DNA from: STD1-80 sp043802745
Lineage (GTDB): Bacteria > Patescibacteriota > Minisyncoccia > Minisyncoccales > CG1-02-41-26
Assembly: GCA_043802745.1 (NCBI GenBank)
Contig: JAZDKU010000003.1
Span: 1 to 27,342, forward strand
DNA length: 27,342 bases
Direction: 5' to 3'
Within the stretch, counting starts at the first letter, position 1. The number at the start of each line of letters is the position of its first letter. The notes below the pieces were generated by a model. It worked only from the letters and a program-made list of their open reading frames with translations. It did not search any database and had not been told where the DNA came from. Below are positions 15,121-20,798 of this stretch, in pieces. The position numbers and the translations under genes were made by a program.

Positions 15121-15473
15121 CATATACTGATTTAAATAATTATTGCAGGGGATGGACAACGCAGAGGAAGGTGCCACAAATGTGGCGTTTAGGGTGCTAG
15201 GGTTTATAGGTAGACCTAGCAAGCATATTTTATGGGGGGGGGAAAAAAATGTAATTTCCCCCTATCTAATTAAGTTCACAATTAAATTTGCGAATTTTGA
15301 GGGTAAAACGTTCTTTTTAACAAAATACTTTTCTGGCGGCCAAATTGTTAATTAAAACTAGTTAACAGCTTGGCCGTCAAAATTGATGACCACTCCTTTT
15401 CATGACCTGATTAAGTCGTATTCAGAAATGAGTATGCGGAAGGGGCGTATTCTACGGGGCAGGAGAGTATGTG
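15121..15473 (+). ncRNA. Hairpin array between island genes, part 2
   Basis: Further paired elements follow: GCCAC/GTGGC around AAAT (15173-15186), GCTAGG/CCTAGC (15196-15220), GGGGGAAA/TTTCCCCC (15238-15262), and a long hairpin at 15335-15378 with GGCGGCCAA/TTGGCCGTC outside TTGTTAA/TTAACAG. A GAAA-capped stem lies at 15418-15437. A 70-codon frame at 15143-15355 runs through these stems without an SD and is probably not a gene. Confidence 0.4.
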
Positions 15474-15503
15474 TCTTAAAAAAGTAAGTTATCTTTTTTA
15501 AGA
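15474..15503 (+). terminator. Terminator-like hairpin immediately before island gene 2
   Basis: A perfect 11-bp stem, TCTTAAAAAAG with CTTTTTTAAGA, around an 8-nt loop, followed by a weak T stretch. It ends 14 bases before the SD of the next gene, a position suited to ending the upstream RNA or attenuating the gene. Confidence 0.5.
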
Positions 15504-15531
15504 TTTAATTTGCCTCGAAAAGGAGCATAGA

Positions 15532-16002
15532 ATGAAAGTAGTAAAATTTCAAAATTGTTTATTGTGGTTAGCGAACGGAGGACACTCTTTTGGGTTCGCG
15601 GCCACTGAGGATGATTGCTTGGTTGAGTGCAATCAGCGATTTGTCGCAGCCTATGAGCGACAAATGGAAAAAGACAGGGATTTTCGTGAAGCTGGTGGAA
15701 CTCCAGTGGAACGGAAAATGCAAATTGTCTCTGTCCCCTCGGAGACAATAGACATGTCTTCTTATCGTATCGCAGAGGTACGGTATGAAGGCAGTAGTCA
15801 TTATGTTAGGTATTCCCCTGTTCCTGAGGGAATTGACATCAAAGCTACCCCTGGCGTGCAAAACGGGGGATATACATTGCATGACGATAGACCAGATTAT
15901 GTCTGGCTATCCTCGTGTAATACTTGGGGGTCGCCTTCGTGGACCCCCGAACATGAGGGGTTAAATTTCAACTTTGGTAAGAGTGCTTTAGGGTACGAAT
16001 AG
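15532..16002 (+). CDS. Island protein 2, unknown function, 156 aa
   Basis: The ATG follows AAAAGGAG by 6 bases. The sequence is soluble, with N-terminal VVKFQNCLLWLANGGHSFGF, a central charged helix (CNQRFVAAYERQMEKDRDFREAG), and an aromatic, Gly/Pro-rich C-terminal half including HYVRYSPVPEG and DYVWLSSCNTWGSPSW. Three cysteines and several Trp residues suggest a compact fold. There is no signal peptide or membrane segment, and no family is recognised. G+C and codon choice (GCG, TCG, CGG) are higher than in the flanking ribosomal genes, consistent with transfer. It is followed by the second copy of the conserved post-gene hairpin. Confidence 0.7.
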   Translation: MKVVKFQNCLLWLANGGHSFGFAATEDDCLVECNQRFVAAYERQMEKDRDFREAGGTPVERKMQIVSVPSETIDMSSYRIAEVRYEGSSHYVRYSPVPEGIDIKATPGVQNGGYTLHDDRPDYVWLSSCNTWGSPSWTPEHEGLNFNFGKSALGYE

Positions 16003-16028
16003 GAATATCCTAATGCACATAAAAAGGT

Positions 16029-16164
16029 GCGATAAGTGGGAAAAGTTTGACACTAGTTTAATACTAGCTTAACACTTTCACTAACACTTATCGCCCTACA
16101 CCCGAGTTAATAAATTTTACAAAGATTTGTTAATTCAGTTGTGGGATTGAGATGGTTGTTCTAG
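16029..16164 (+). repeat. Post-gene hairpin unit, copy 2
   Basis: A long variable hairpin (16029-16094, closed by the perfect 10-bp GCGATAAGTG/CACTTATCGC stem) is followed by the conserved 51-nt element (16098-16148). It has the same 12-bp stem as copy 1, but the loop ends CAAAG. The basal stem has C-to-T in CTACA, which keeps pairing as a G-T. A tail TTGTTCTAG and a T-rich run lead to the SD of the next gene. Confidence 0.8.
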
Positions 16165-16190
16165 TTTTTTTATTTTAAAAGGAGGTTCTT

Positions 16191-16454
16191 ATGTTGACCT
16201 GGTTTTTGAAGATTCTTTATGCGGTTGTTGGGTTGGCATGTTTGGCGGGCGGGTTTATCTTTTCCTGGGCTTGGGCCTATGGGTATTTCTTCGGATTACC
16301 TATTTGGGGACCTGACCAGGAATGGGTTTTACCCGCGTGTCAACATTGTGTGACCTATCTGGGTCCGTGGCCGGGGGTCGTTTTTCTTCTAGCCTCTGCT
16401 TTACTTTTTTATACTGCGTGTTCCCTAGTAAGAGTTGAGAGAGTAGAGCATTAG
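16191..16454 (+). CDS. Island protein 3, small two-pass membrane protein, 87 aa
   Basis: ATG 16191 follows an excellent SD (AAAAGGAGG, 6 bases spacing). Two hydrophobic segments at about residues 4-36 and 59-80 flank an external or periplasmic loop containing WGPDQEWVLPACQHC and TYLGPWPG, with a CxxC motif. The C-terminus is short and charged (VRVERVEH). The CxxC could be a disulfide or metal site, but no family is recognised. It is the last full gene of the island, followed by the mini-ORF hairpin. Confidence 0.7.
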   Translation: MLTWFLKILYAVVGLACLAGGFIFSWAWAYGYFFGLPIWGPDQEWVLPACQHCVTYLGPWPGVVFLLASALLFYTACSLVRVERVEH

Positions 16455-16488
16455 AGGTCATACTAAAATCGTCAAAGGAGGTGATGTT

Positions 16489-16518
16489 ATGGAGCGAAGT
16501 TTTAAATTTAAGCACTAA
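16489..16518 (+). CDS. Nine-codon leader-type ORF (MERSFKFKH) in a hairpin
   Basis: The sequence AAAGGAGGTGAT at 16474-16485 is a full-length match to the 16S anti-SD and sits 7 bases before this ATG. The ORF ends after nine codons. Its first codons form the left arm of a hairpin (GGAGCGAA at 16491-16498 with TTCGCTCC at 16527-16534). A ribosome on the ORF would open the hairpin. A second hairpin with a similar CGCTCC arm follows at 16571-16601. This resembles an attenuation leader, though the peptide has no run of one amino acid; expression is unproven. Confidence 0.4.
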   Translation: MERSFKFKH

Positions 16519-16570
16519 ATTAAAATTTCGCTCCAAACCCTATTTTAATTTTTAAAATTTAAATCTTTTT

Positions 16571-16601
16571 GATGGGGCGGGCAATAAGTTGTCGCTCCGT
16601 C
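16571..16601 (+). repeat. Second CGCTCC hairpin before khpA
   Basis: GATGGGGCG pairs with CGCTCCGTC (two G-T pairs), enclosing an inner GGCAA/TTGTC stem with a TAAG loop. Its arms could also cross-pair with the mini-ORF hairpin at 16491-16534. No T run follows, so it is not a classic terminator. Confidence 0.5.
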
Positions 16602-16617
16602 AAAGAGATTTACACAC

Positions 16618-16645
16618 TTGACTGTTGTTTTTAAATACATACAAT
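16618..16645 (+). promoter_or_regulatory. Probable khpA promoter
   Basis: TTGACT (16618-16623) and TACAAT (16640-16645) are spaced by 16 bp and lie about 60 bp before khpA. This would restart transcription of the ribosome-linked cluster downstream of the island. Confidence 0.6.
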
Positions 16646-16708
16646 AGAATTAGGATGAATAAATAGAAAGGTCGGTAAAGCGAATTATCGCGATTAAATG
16701 ATATTGTT

Positions 16709-17026
16709 ATGACAAAAGAACCAGATAAGGATTTTCTTGAATTCTTAATCAAAGCATTAGTTGACAAGCCAGAACAAGTCAAGGTAGATAGAAGGGTTGA
16801 CGAAATGGGCGTTTTATTAACGCTCACAGTTAACCCAGAGGACATGGGTCAAATTATTGGCAAGGCCGGTTCCACAGCCAGAGCTATTAGAAACCTTGTG
16901 CGAATCGTTGGCTTAAAAAACCACGCAAGAGTCAACTTGAAAATTGAAGAGCCAGAGGGAGGCCGAGCTCCAAGGCGAGAATTTTCTGAAGAAAAGAAAG
17001 TAGATCTAGAAGATTTAAACCTTTAA
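16709..17026 (+). CDS. khpA: KH-domain RNA-binding protein (KhpA/YlqC family)
   Basis: A small single-KH protein (105 aa) of the family encoded next to rpsP in many bacteria. KhpA-type proteins bind RNA, often as a heterodimer with KhpB, and influence cell size and sRNA function in Gram-positives. The KH signature is clear: LTLTVNPEDMGQIIGKAGST, with the GxxG loop (GKAG), then ARAIRNLVRIVG. An extra ~20-residue charged tail (GGRAPRREFSEEKKVD) extends past the usual end. No SD. It is separated from rpsP by the accessory island. Confidence 0.92.
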   Translation: MTKEPDKDFLEFLIKALVDKPEQVKVDRRVDEMGVLLTLTVNPEDMGQIIGKAGSTARAIRNLVRIVGLKNHARVNLKIEEPEGGRAPRREFSEEKKVDLEDLNL

Positions 17027-17084
17027 AACAAACAAAAACAGTGCTACTATGTTGTAAGCGCTGTTTTTGTTTGCGCTAAACTTT

Positions 17085-17750
17085 ATGAAAATAGACATAG
17101 TGACAATTTTTCCGGAGATTTTTGATTTTTATTTAGGCCAGTCGCTTATTAATAAAGCCCAGAAAAAAGGTGTTTTGAAGATAAAAACACATCAATTAAG
17201 GGATTTTACCAGCGATAAGCATAATACGGTAGACGACAAGCCGTTTGGCGGAGGTAGGGGGATGATTTTAAAAACTGAACCTATAATAAAAGCTTTGAGT
17301 AAATTAACGGTTCGGCAAGCTCACCGCAGGGTTATTTTGTTTTCGCCGAGGGGGAAAAAGTTTACCCAAAAAATGGCTACAAATTGGGCCAAGCAAAAAC
17401 AGCTTATTTTTATTTGCGGCCGTTACGAAGCTATTGATGAGCGGGTAGCTAAAAATTTAGCCACAGATATTGTTTCTATTGGAGATTATGTTTTAATGGG
17501 CGGGGAGTTGCCAGCTTTGGTGGTCATCGAAAGTGTGGCCCGGCTTTTACCGGGAGCTGTTGGTAATTCGGAAAGCTTGATAGGGGAGAGGATAACTGAA
17601 AAAGGCGGGTTTGTGGAATACCCCCAATACACCAGGCCAGATGTGGTGGAAATAAACGGAAAAAAGGCTAGGGTGCCCAAAGTTTTGCTTTCGGGCAACC
17701 ATAAAGAAATCGACGCTTGGCGCGCCAAGCATAGTAAAGTGATCTTGTGA
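17085..17750 (+). CDS. trmD: tRNA (guanine-N1-)-methyltransferase TrmD
   Basis: TrmD makes m1G37 in tRNAs, preventing +1 frameshifting. I use ATG 17085 (MKIDIVTIFPEIFD); the frame open from 17067 adds residues not seen in the family. The SPOUT knot shows ICGRYEAIDERV and SIGDYVLMGGELPALVVIESVARLLPG. The later YPQYTRPDVV and LLSGNHKEIDAWR motifs are also typical. The protein is 221 aa and stops soon after WRAKHSKVIL, so the C-terminal helix is shorter than usual. The stop lies inside a TGAGCTTGTCGAA repeat, and the related TTCGGCAAGCTCA occurs inside the gene (encoding VRQAH). rimM, often between khpA and trmD, is absent. Confidence 0.95.
   Translation: MKIDIVTIFPEIFDFYLGQSLINKAQKKGVLKIKTHQLRDFTSDKHNTVDDKPFGGGRGMILKTEPIIKALSKLTVRQAHRRVILFSPRGKKFTQKMATNWAKQKQLIFICGRYEAIDERVAKNLATDIVSIGDYVLMGGELPALVVIESVARLLPGAVGNSESLIGERITEKGGFVEYPQYTRPDVVEINGKKARVPKVLLSGNHKEIDAWRAKHSKVIL
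17310..17325. repeat. TTCGGCAAGCTCA repeat inside trmD
   Basis: Encodes VRQAH between SKLT and RRVILFSPRG, where TrmD proteins usually have a short variable loop. It is the inverse of the element at the end of the gene, with 12 of 13 bases matching. Confidence 0.5.
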
Positions 17751-17766
17751 TGAGCTTGTCGAATCA
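17748..17766. repeat. TGAGCTTGTCGAA repeat at the trmD stop
   Basis: The trmD TGA stop is the first triplet of TGATGAGCTTGTCGAATCA. The core is the reverse complement (one difference) of the in-gene copy. Insertion here may have set the present end of the protein. Confidence 0.5.
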
Positions 17767-17807
17767 TTGAATAAGTTTATTTTTTCTGCTAAAATTTTTA
17801 AATACAC

Positions 17808-17890
17808 GGGTAGATGGCGGAGTGGTCAAACGCACTAGACTGTAAATCTGGCGCCTTCGGGCTACGGGGGTTCGAATCCCTCTCTACCCA
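17808..17890 (+). tRNA. tRNA-Tyr (GTA)
   Basis: A class II tRNA with a long variable arm. The acceptor stem GGGTAGA/TCTACCC, anticodon loop CTGTAAA (anticodon GTA), variable-arm hairpin GCGCC..GGGC and T loop TTCGAAT are all clear. The discriminator is A and CCA is not encoded. Confidence 0.95.
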
Positions 17891-17898
17891 CTGTGTTC

Positions 17899-17972
17899 GC
17901 CTGGGTAGCTCAGTTAGTTAGAGCACGTTATTGGTAATAACGGGGTCGGCAGTGCAACTCTGCCTCCAGGCT
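17899..17972 (+). tRNA. tRNA-Thr (GGT) with atypical T loop
   Basis: Acceptor GCCTGGG/TCCAGGC, D arm GCTCAGTTAGTTAGAGC and anticodon stem CGTTA/TAACG with loop TTGGTAA (anticodon GGT). The T stem GGCAG/CTGCC encloses TGCAACT, so the almost invariant T-T-C at 54-56 reads T-G-C. CCA is not encoded. Confidence 0.92.
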
Positions 17973-17998
17973 CTGAGAATTAAAATTAATAAAAATAT

Positions 17999-18163
17999 AT
18001 GGCAGCAAAAAAGAAAAAACCGCTTACAAAAATGCAGTGTGGCACATGTAAAGAAGTAAATTATTTTACGAGAAAAACCAAGCAGGTTGAGGGCAAGCTA
18101 GCTTTTAAAAAGCATTGTTCAACCTGCCGAAAACACACAGCCCACAAAGAGGGGAAGAAATAA
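17999..18163 (+). CDS. rpmG: Large-subunit ribosomal protein bL33
   Basis: A 54-aa basic zinc-ribbon protein of the 50S subunit: MQCGTCKEVNYFT and HCSTCRKHTAHKE carry the two CxxC pairs expected of the zinc-binding form. There is no SD. It lies between tRNA-Thr and tRNA-Trp, the usual place for rpmG in the tRNA-Thr/rpmG/tRNA-Trp/secE arrangement, although secE does not follow here. A palindromic intergenic repeat begins 14 bases after the stop. Confidence 0.93.
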   Translation: MAAKKKKPLTKMQCGTCKEVNYFTRKTKQVEGKLAFKKHCSTCRKHTAHKEGKK

Positions 18164-18176
18164 ATTTGATAAAAAC

Positions 18177-18236
18177 CAGAAACCAGAATACCGAAATACC
18201 GAATTCGGATTTCGGTATTCGGATTTAGGGTTTCTG
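18177..18236. repeat. Intergenic palindromic repeat, copy 1
   Basis: CAGAAACC at the left end pairs with GGTTTCTG at the right, and GAATACCGAAAT pairs with ATTTCGGTATTC inside. It is closely related to the repeat downstream of rplJ and probably forms the 3' end of the rpmG transcript. Confidence 0.8.
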
Positions 18237-18240
18237 CGTT

Positions 18241-18311
18241 GGGTCTGTAGTTAAATGGCATAACTGCGGTCTCCAAAACCGCTGTTCTGGGTTCGACTCC
18301 TAGCAGACCCG
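18241..18311 (+). tRNA. tRNA-Trp (CCA)
   Basis: Acceptor GGGTCTG/CAGACCC, anticodon stem GCGGT/ACCGC with loop CTCCAAA (anticodon CCA), and T loop TTCGACT in stem CTGGG/CCTAG. The discriminator is G; terminal CCA is not encoded. Confidence 0.94.
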
Positions 18312-18316
18312 CTTTT

Positions 18317-18334
18317 GCTTCGCAGTAGCGAAGC
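18317..18334. repeat. Short hairpin after tRNA-Trp
   Basis: GCTTCGC and GCGAAGC form a perfect 7-bp stem around AGTA, 6 bases after the tRNA. It could end or protect the tRNA transcript; no T run follows. Confidence 0.5.
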
Positions 18335-18383
18335 TTCGGTGTGGCAACGCCCGCCAGAAGATTCGCGAAGGCGAGTTAAAAAT

Positions 18384-18872
18384 ATGAATAAAGCCGTTGT
18401 TATAATTATCGCAGTGATAATGGTAGGCGCTGCTGTTGCATTTTTTACGCGAAATTTGTCTGGAAATTTTTCAATCAAAAGACAAGCCAATGAAGCAACA
18501 GACTTTTTTAATGCAAAAATTAAGAAATCAACAGGAGATTTGGTTGAGGCTGTCAAAGGCAAAGCCGAGCAGCTGTGGGAGGATAATGCTACGAGTCTTG
18601 TTGACGGCGCGCGTCAAAAAACAGCTGATAAAATTCAAGACCTTGCTACTGTTATAAGCGGCAACAGTAGCTCTTCTAGCGATTTAGAAGCAGAGTATAA
18701 TAAAGCTAAAGCTGATTATTTGCAAAAAATAGCTGACTTTGGGAGTCAAAAAAGCAGTTATGGCCCAGAGGAAATTAAAAAAATACAAAAAGATTTAGAA
18801 ACTGAATTTGCTAGCCTTGAGAAGATTATGACTAAAAGCCTAGAAGCGCTAAAAAGAGAATGCGGAATTTAG
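18384..18872 (+). CDS. Membrane-anchored coiled-coil protein, unknown function
   Basis: ATG 18384 gives 162 aa. Residues 3-22 (KAVVIIIAVIMVGAAVAFF) form a signal anchor, leaving the rest outside the cell. The remainder is mainly helical and charged, with a Ser-rich linker (SGNSSSSSD) and a C-terminal coiled coil (SDLEAEYNKAKADYLQKI to LETEFASLEKIMTKSLEA) ending in a single Cys. There is no catalytic motif. It occupies the slot after tRNA-Trp where secE is usual, but its anchor is N-terminal and it lacks SecE features. It might be a cell-envelope or attachment protein, by inference only. Confidence 0.75.
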   Translation: MNKAVVIIIAVIMVGAAVAFFTRNLSGNFSIKRQANEATDFFNAKIKKSTGDLVEAVKGKAEQLWEDNATSLVDGARQKTADKIQDLATVISGNSSSSSDLEAEYNKAKADYLQKIADFGSQKSSYGPEEIKKIQKDLETEFASLEKIMTKSLEALKRECGI

Positions 18873-18888
18873 AATATAAAGTTATAAT

Positions 18889-19239
18889 ATGGAGATAAAA
18901 ATTGTAAAAGATAATATTTCGCTTGGTGAACTTCGCTTAATGGCGCAGGAGGGCTTTGGAGATTTTGTTAAGGGTGTTTGCGATTTAGAAAAAGAGATTC
19001 TGGCATTAGGCGGGGAGTTGCACGGCGATGGCTATGAGTTGCTTATTGAAAATGGGAGTTCTGGAGGAGATATTTGGGGTTTTAATATTTTTCCAGACTT
19101 GCCAAAGGAAAGATGCCTTGAATTTACTTCTTTAATTAATATAAGGCCAAATTTGGGCAACCGTTCAATGGAAATTCAGAGTGAAGAGATAAGGCAAAAG
19201 ATTGCTCAAATAATTAATAAAATTATATTGTGGAGTTAG
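18889..19239 (+). CDS. DUF5674-like family protein
   Basis: A 116-aa soluble protein. The pattern LRLMAQEGFGDFVKGVCDLEKEILALGGELHGDGYELLIENGS, then WGFNIFPDLP and INIRPNLGNRSMEI, fits the DUF5674-type family common in CPR genomes; I assign it from memory of that pattern. The conserved FGD, GGELHGD and RPxxGNRS blocks look like an active or ligand site, but no reaction is known. Its last 10 bases overlap the next gene, so the two are translationally linked. Confidence 0.7.
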   Translation: MEIKIVKDNISLGELRLMAQEGFGDFVKGVCDLEKEILALGGELHGDGYELLIENGSSGGDIWGFNIFPDLPKERCLEFTSLINIRPNLGNRSMEIQSEEIRQKIAQIINKIILWS

Positions 19240-19538
19240 ATATAAAAAGATGGCAAAGTTTAACTTTGGCACAGCAAATGGGTAATATCGGTAGCGAGGT
19301 GCAAAGAGCTTTTTCAATGCAAAAAAGGGGAGAGGAAGAACAAAAAGAAAAATCAATAGATAGGTTTTTAGAAATGATTGATTGCTCGCTGGCTGATAAA
19401 AGATGGCAGAAGAGATGTTTGGAAATTTGCCGCTTGCGTGAGGTTTTGTGCGATTATTTTTTTGCTAAAAATTCTTTTGGCAATTCTTTTGAAAATTTAA
19501 TAAATTATTTTAACGGGTTTGCTTTAAAAACAAGCTAA
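19230..19538 (+). CDS. Conserved small helical protein paired with the DUF5674-like gene
   Basis: Starts at GTG 19230, inside the end of the preceding gene, and encodes 102 aa (MELDIKRWQSLTLAQQMGNIGSEVQRAF). The protein is all-helical and charged, with four Cys residues, two in the C-terminal half at LEICRLREVLCDYFF. I recall similar NIGSEV-type small proteins in Patescibacteria but know no function. The 10-base overlap suggests a two-gene module; a toxin-antitoxin pair is possible on size and overlap alone and is not supported by motifs. Confidence 0.7.
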   Translation: MELDIKRWQSLTLAQQMGNIGSEVQRAFSMQKRGEEEQKEKSIDRFLEMIDCSLADKRWQKRCLEICRLREVLCDYFFAKNSFGNSFENLINYFNGFALKTS

Positions 19539-19543
19539 AAATT

Positions 19544-20203
19544 ATGAAAATCACTAAAAAAGAACTTTTACCGATTTTTGTTATTATTATAATGTGCATT
19601 TTTGCTTTGTCGCTTTACAAAGCTCCCTGCATCACAAAAATACCAACGCACTGGAACGCGGCTGGCCAAGTTGATGGGTGGAGCGGTAAGGTTTTTGGCT
19701 CTTTATTTTTGCCTATCTTAGCAATTGTTGTGTATTTGCTAATGCTTTTTTTGCCAAAGATGGATCCGCTAAAAGAAAATTATCAATATTTTGAAAAAGA
19801 GTATTACTTTATCCGTTTAATTTTAGTTTTATTTTTTGCTGGGATTTTCTTTTTTACATTTTTAGCTGTTATGGGGCTTAGGTTGAATATTATGTACTTC
19901 ATGGTGTCGTTTTTGAGTATATTTTTTATTATAATTGGTTCTTTTATGCCTAAAATAAAAAAGAATTGGTTTGTGGGCATAAGAACTCCTTGGACTTTAC
20001 ATTCAGACGAGGTATGGATAAAAACCCATAAGTTTGCTGGCAAGACAATGGTGGCAGGTGGAGTGCTGGCATTTTTTACTATATTTTTGCCGAGCGCAAC
20101 TGCCTTTGGATTTTTTATAACTATTGTGTTAGTGTCAGCATTGTTGCCAGTTTTGTACTCGTATTTAATTTACAGAAGATTAAACTATGGAAATATTAAG
20201 TAG
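19544..20203 (+). CDS. SdpI/DUF1648-family multipass membrane protein
   Basis: An integral membrane protein of 219 aa with about six hydrophobic segments. The N-terminal DUF1648-type motif is PTHWNAAGQVDGWSGK, and the SdpI signature is KKNWFVGIRTPWTLHSDEVWIKTHKFAGK in the C-terminal half. Bacillus SdpI gives immunity to the SdpC killing factor and signals through SdpR; in other bacteria the family role is unclear. No SdpR- or SdpC-like gene is nearby. The 3' end overlaps the NUDIX gene by 17 bases. Confidence 0.88.
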   Translation: MKITKKELLPIFVIIIMCIFALSLYKAPCITKIPTHWNAAGQVDGWSGKVFGSLFLPILAIVVYLLMLFLPKMDPLKENYQYFEKEYYFIRLILVLFFAGIFFFTFLAVMGLRLNIMYFMVSFLSIFFIIIGSFMPKIKKNWFVGIRTPWTLHSDEVWIKTHKFAGKTMVAGGVLAFFTIFLPSATAFGFFITIVLVSALLPVLYSYLIYRRLNYGNIK

Positions 20204-20738
20204 GGAAGTTGCTTTTGATGGTAAGTTTGTGCGCGTTATCAAAAAAACTTTTAAAACAAAAAGCGGAAAAATAGGAATTTGGGAAGTGGTTGAGCGGGTT
20301 AAATTGCAGAAAAGAATTGTTATTATTTTTGCTTTAACCAAAGATAGACAAGTAATTTTAGAAAAAAATTACAGAGTGCCCTTAGAAACTTATGCTATTG
20401 AATTACCAGCAGGCCTAACAGACAAAGAAGGGGAGAGCGAGGCAGAAGCGGCTAAAAGAGAGTTGTTTGAAGAAACAGGTTATGTGGCCAAAGAAGTGAT
20501 AGAGGTTTTTGCTTCAGTTGGCGCTCCTGGCTTAACTAATACTGAATGTGTTTATTTCTTTGCGCCAAGTGTTGAGTTTGTTGGCAAACAAACAGCAGAT
20601 GACGAAGAAGAGATAGAGGTTTTCACTGTTCCTTTGGATAAATTGGTTGGTTATGTTTTAGAGCCAAGGCCAGGCATTAAAATCGACGATAAGATTTTAA
20701 ACATCCTGCCTGTTTTAAAACACAAGCAACTGATTTAA
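20187..20738 (+). CDS. NUDIX hydrolase, ADP-ribose pyrophosphatase-like
   Basis: A 183-aa NUDIX enzyme of the ADP-sugar pyrophosphatase type. The Nudix box runs from Gly76 (PAGLTDKEGESEAEAAKREL) through EETGY, with the metal-binding REL-x-EE-x-G intact and a one-residue insertion near its start. The upstream ELPAG and the downstream PGLTNTECVYFFAP are typical of ADP-ribose hydrolases (NudF-like). Likely products are AMP and ribose-5-phosphate, but the exact substrate is uncertain. Its start lies inside the SdpI-like gene. Confidence 0.9.
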   Translation: MEILSREVAFDGKFVRVIKKTFKTKSGKIGIWEVVERVKLQKRIVIIFALTKDRQVILEKNYRVPLETYAIELPAGLTDKEGESEAEAAKRELFEETGYVAKEVIEVFASVGAPGLTNTECVYFFAPSVEFVGKQTADDEEEIEVFTVPLDKLVGYVLEPRPGIKIDDKILNILPVLKHKQLI

Positions 20739-20798
20739 CTAATTTTAGTTTGGTTGCTCGTGTTTTTTTTGTGTTACTTAAAAATGGGGAGGAAAGGC

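Noticed and set aside
15143..15355. A 70-codon open frame in the island
   Set aside because: It has no SD, unlike the island's other genes, and runs through at least three strong hairpins and a nine-G tract; the peptide has no domain-like pattern.
13975..15500. tmRNA, RNase P RNA, SRP RNA or group I/II intron
   Set aside because: I looked for tRNA-like ends and a tag frame, the GAGGAAAGTCC core, the SRP GGAAG/GCAG loop, intron P7/S-type elements and a domain V hairpin, and found none convincing.
14871..16148. Integron attC sites
   Set aside because: The constant hairpins sit like attC sites, but paired GTTRRRY and RYYYAAC core sites are not at their ends, and no integrase is in the window. 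Isolated matches such as GCTTAAC at 16068-16074 look like chance.
18384..18872. SecE
   Set aside because: The position after tRNA-Trp is right, but the single anchor is N-terminal and followed by 140 residues of coiled coil, unlike the C-terminal helix of SecE.
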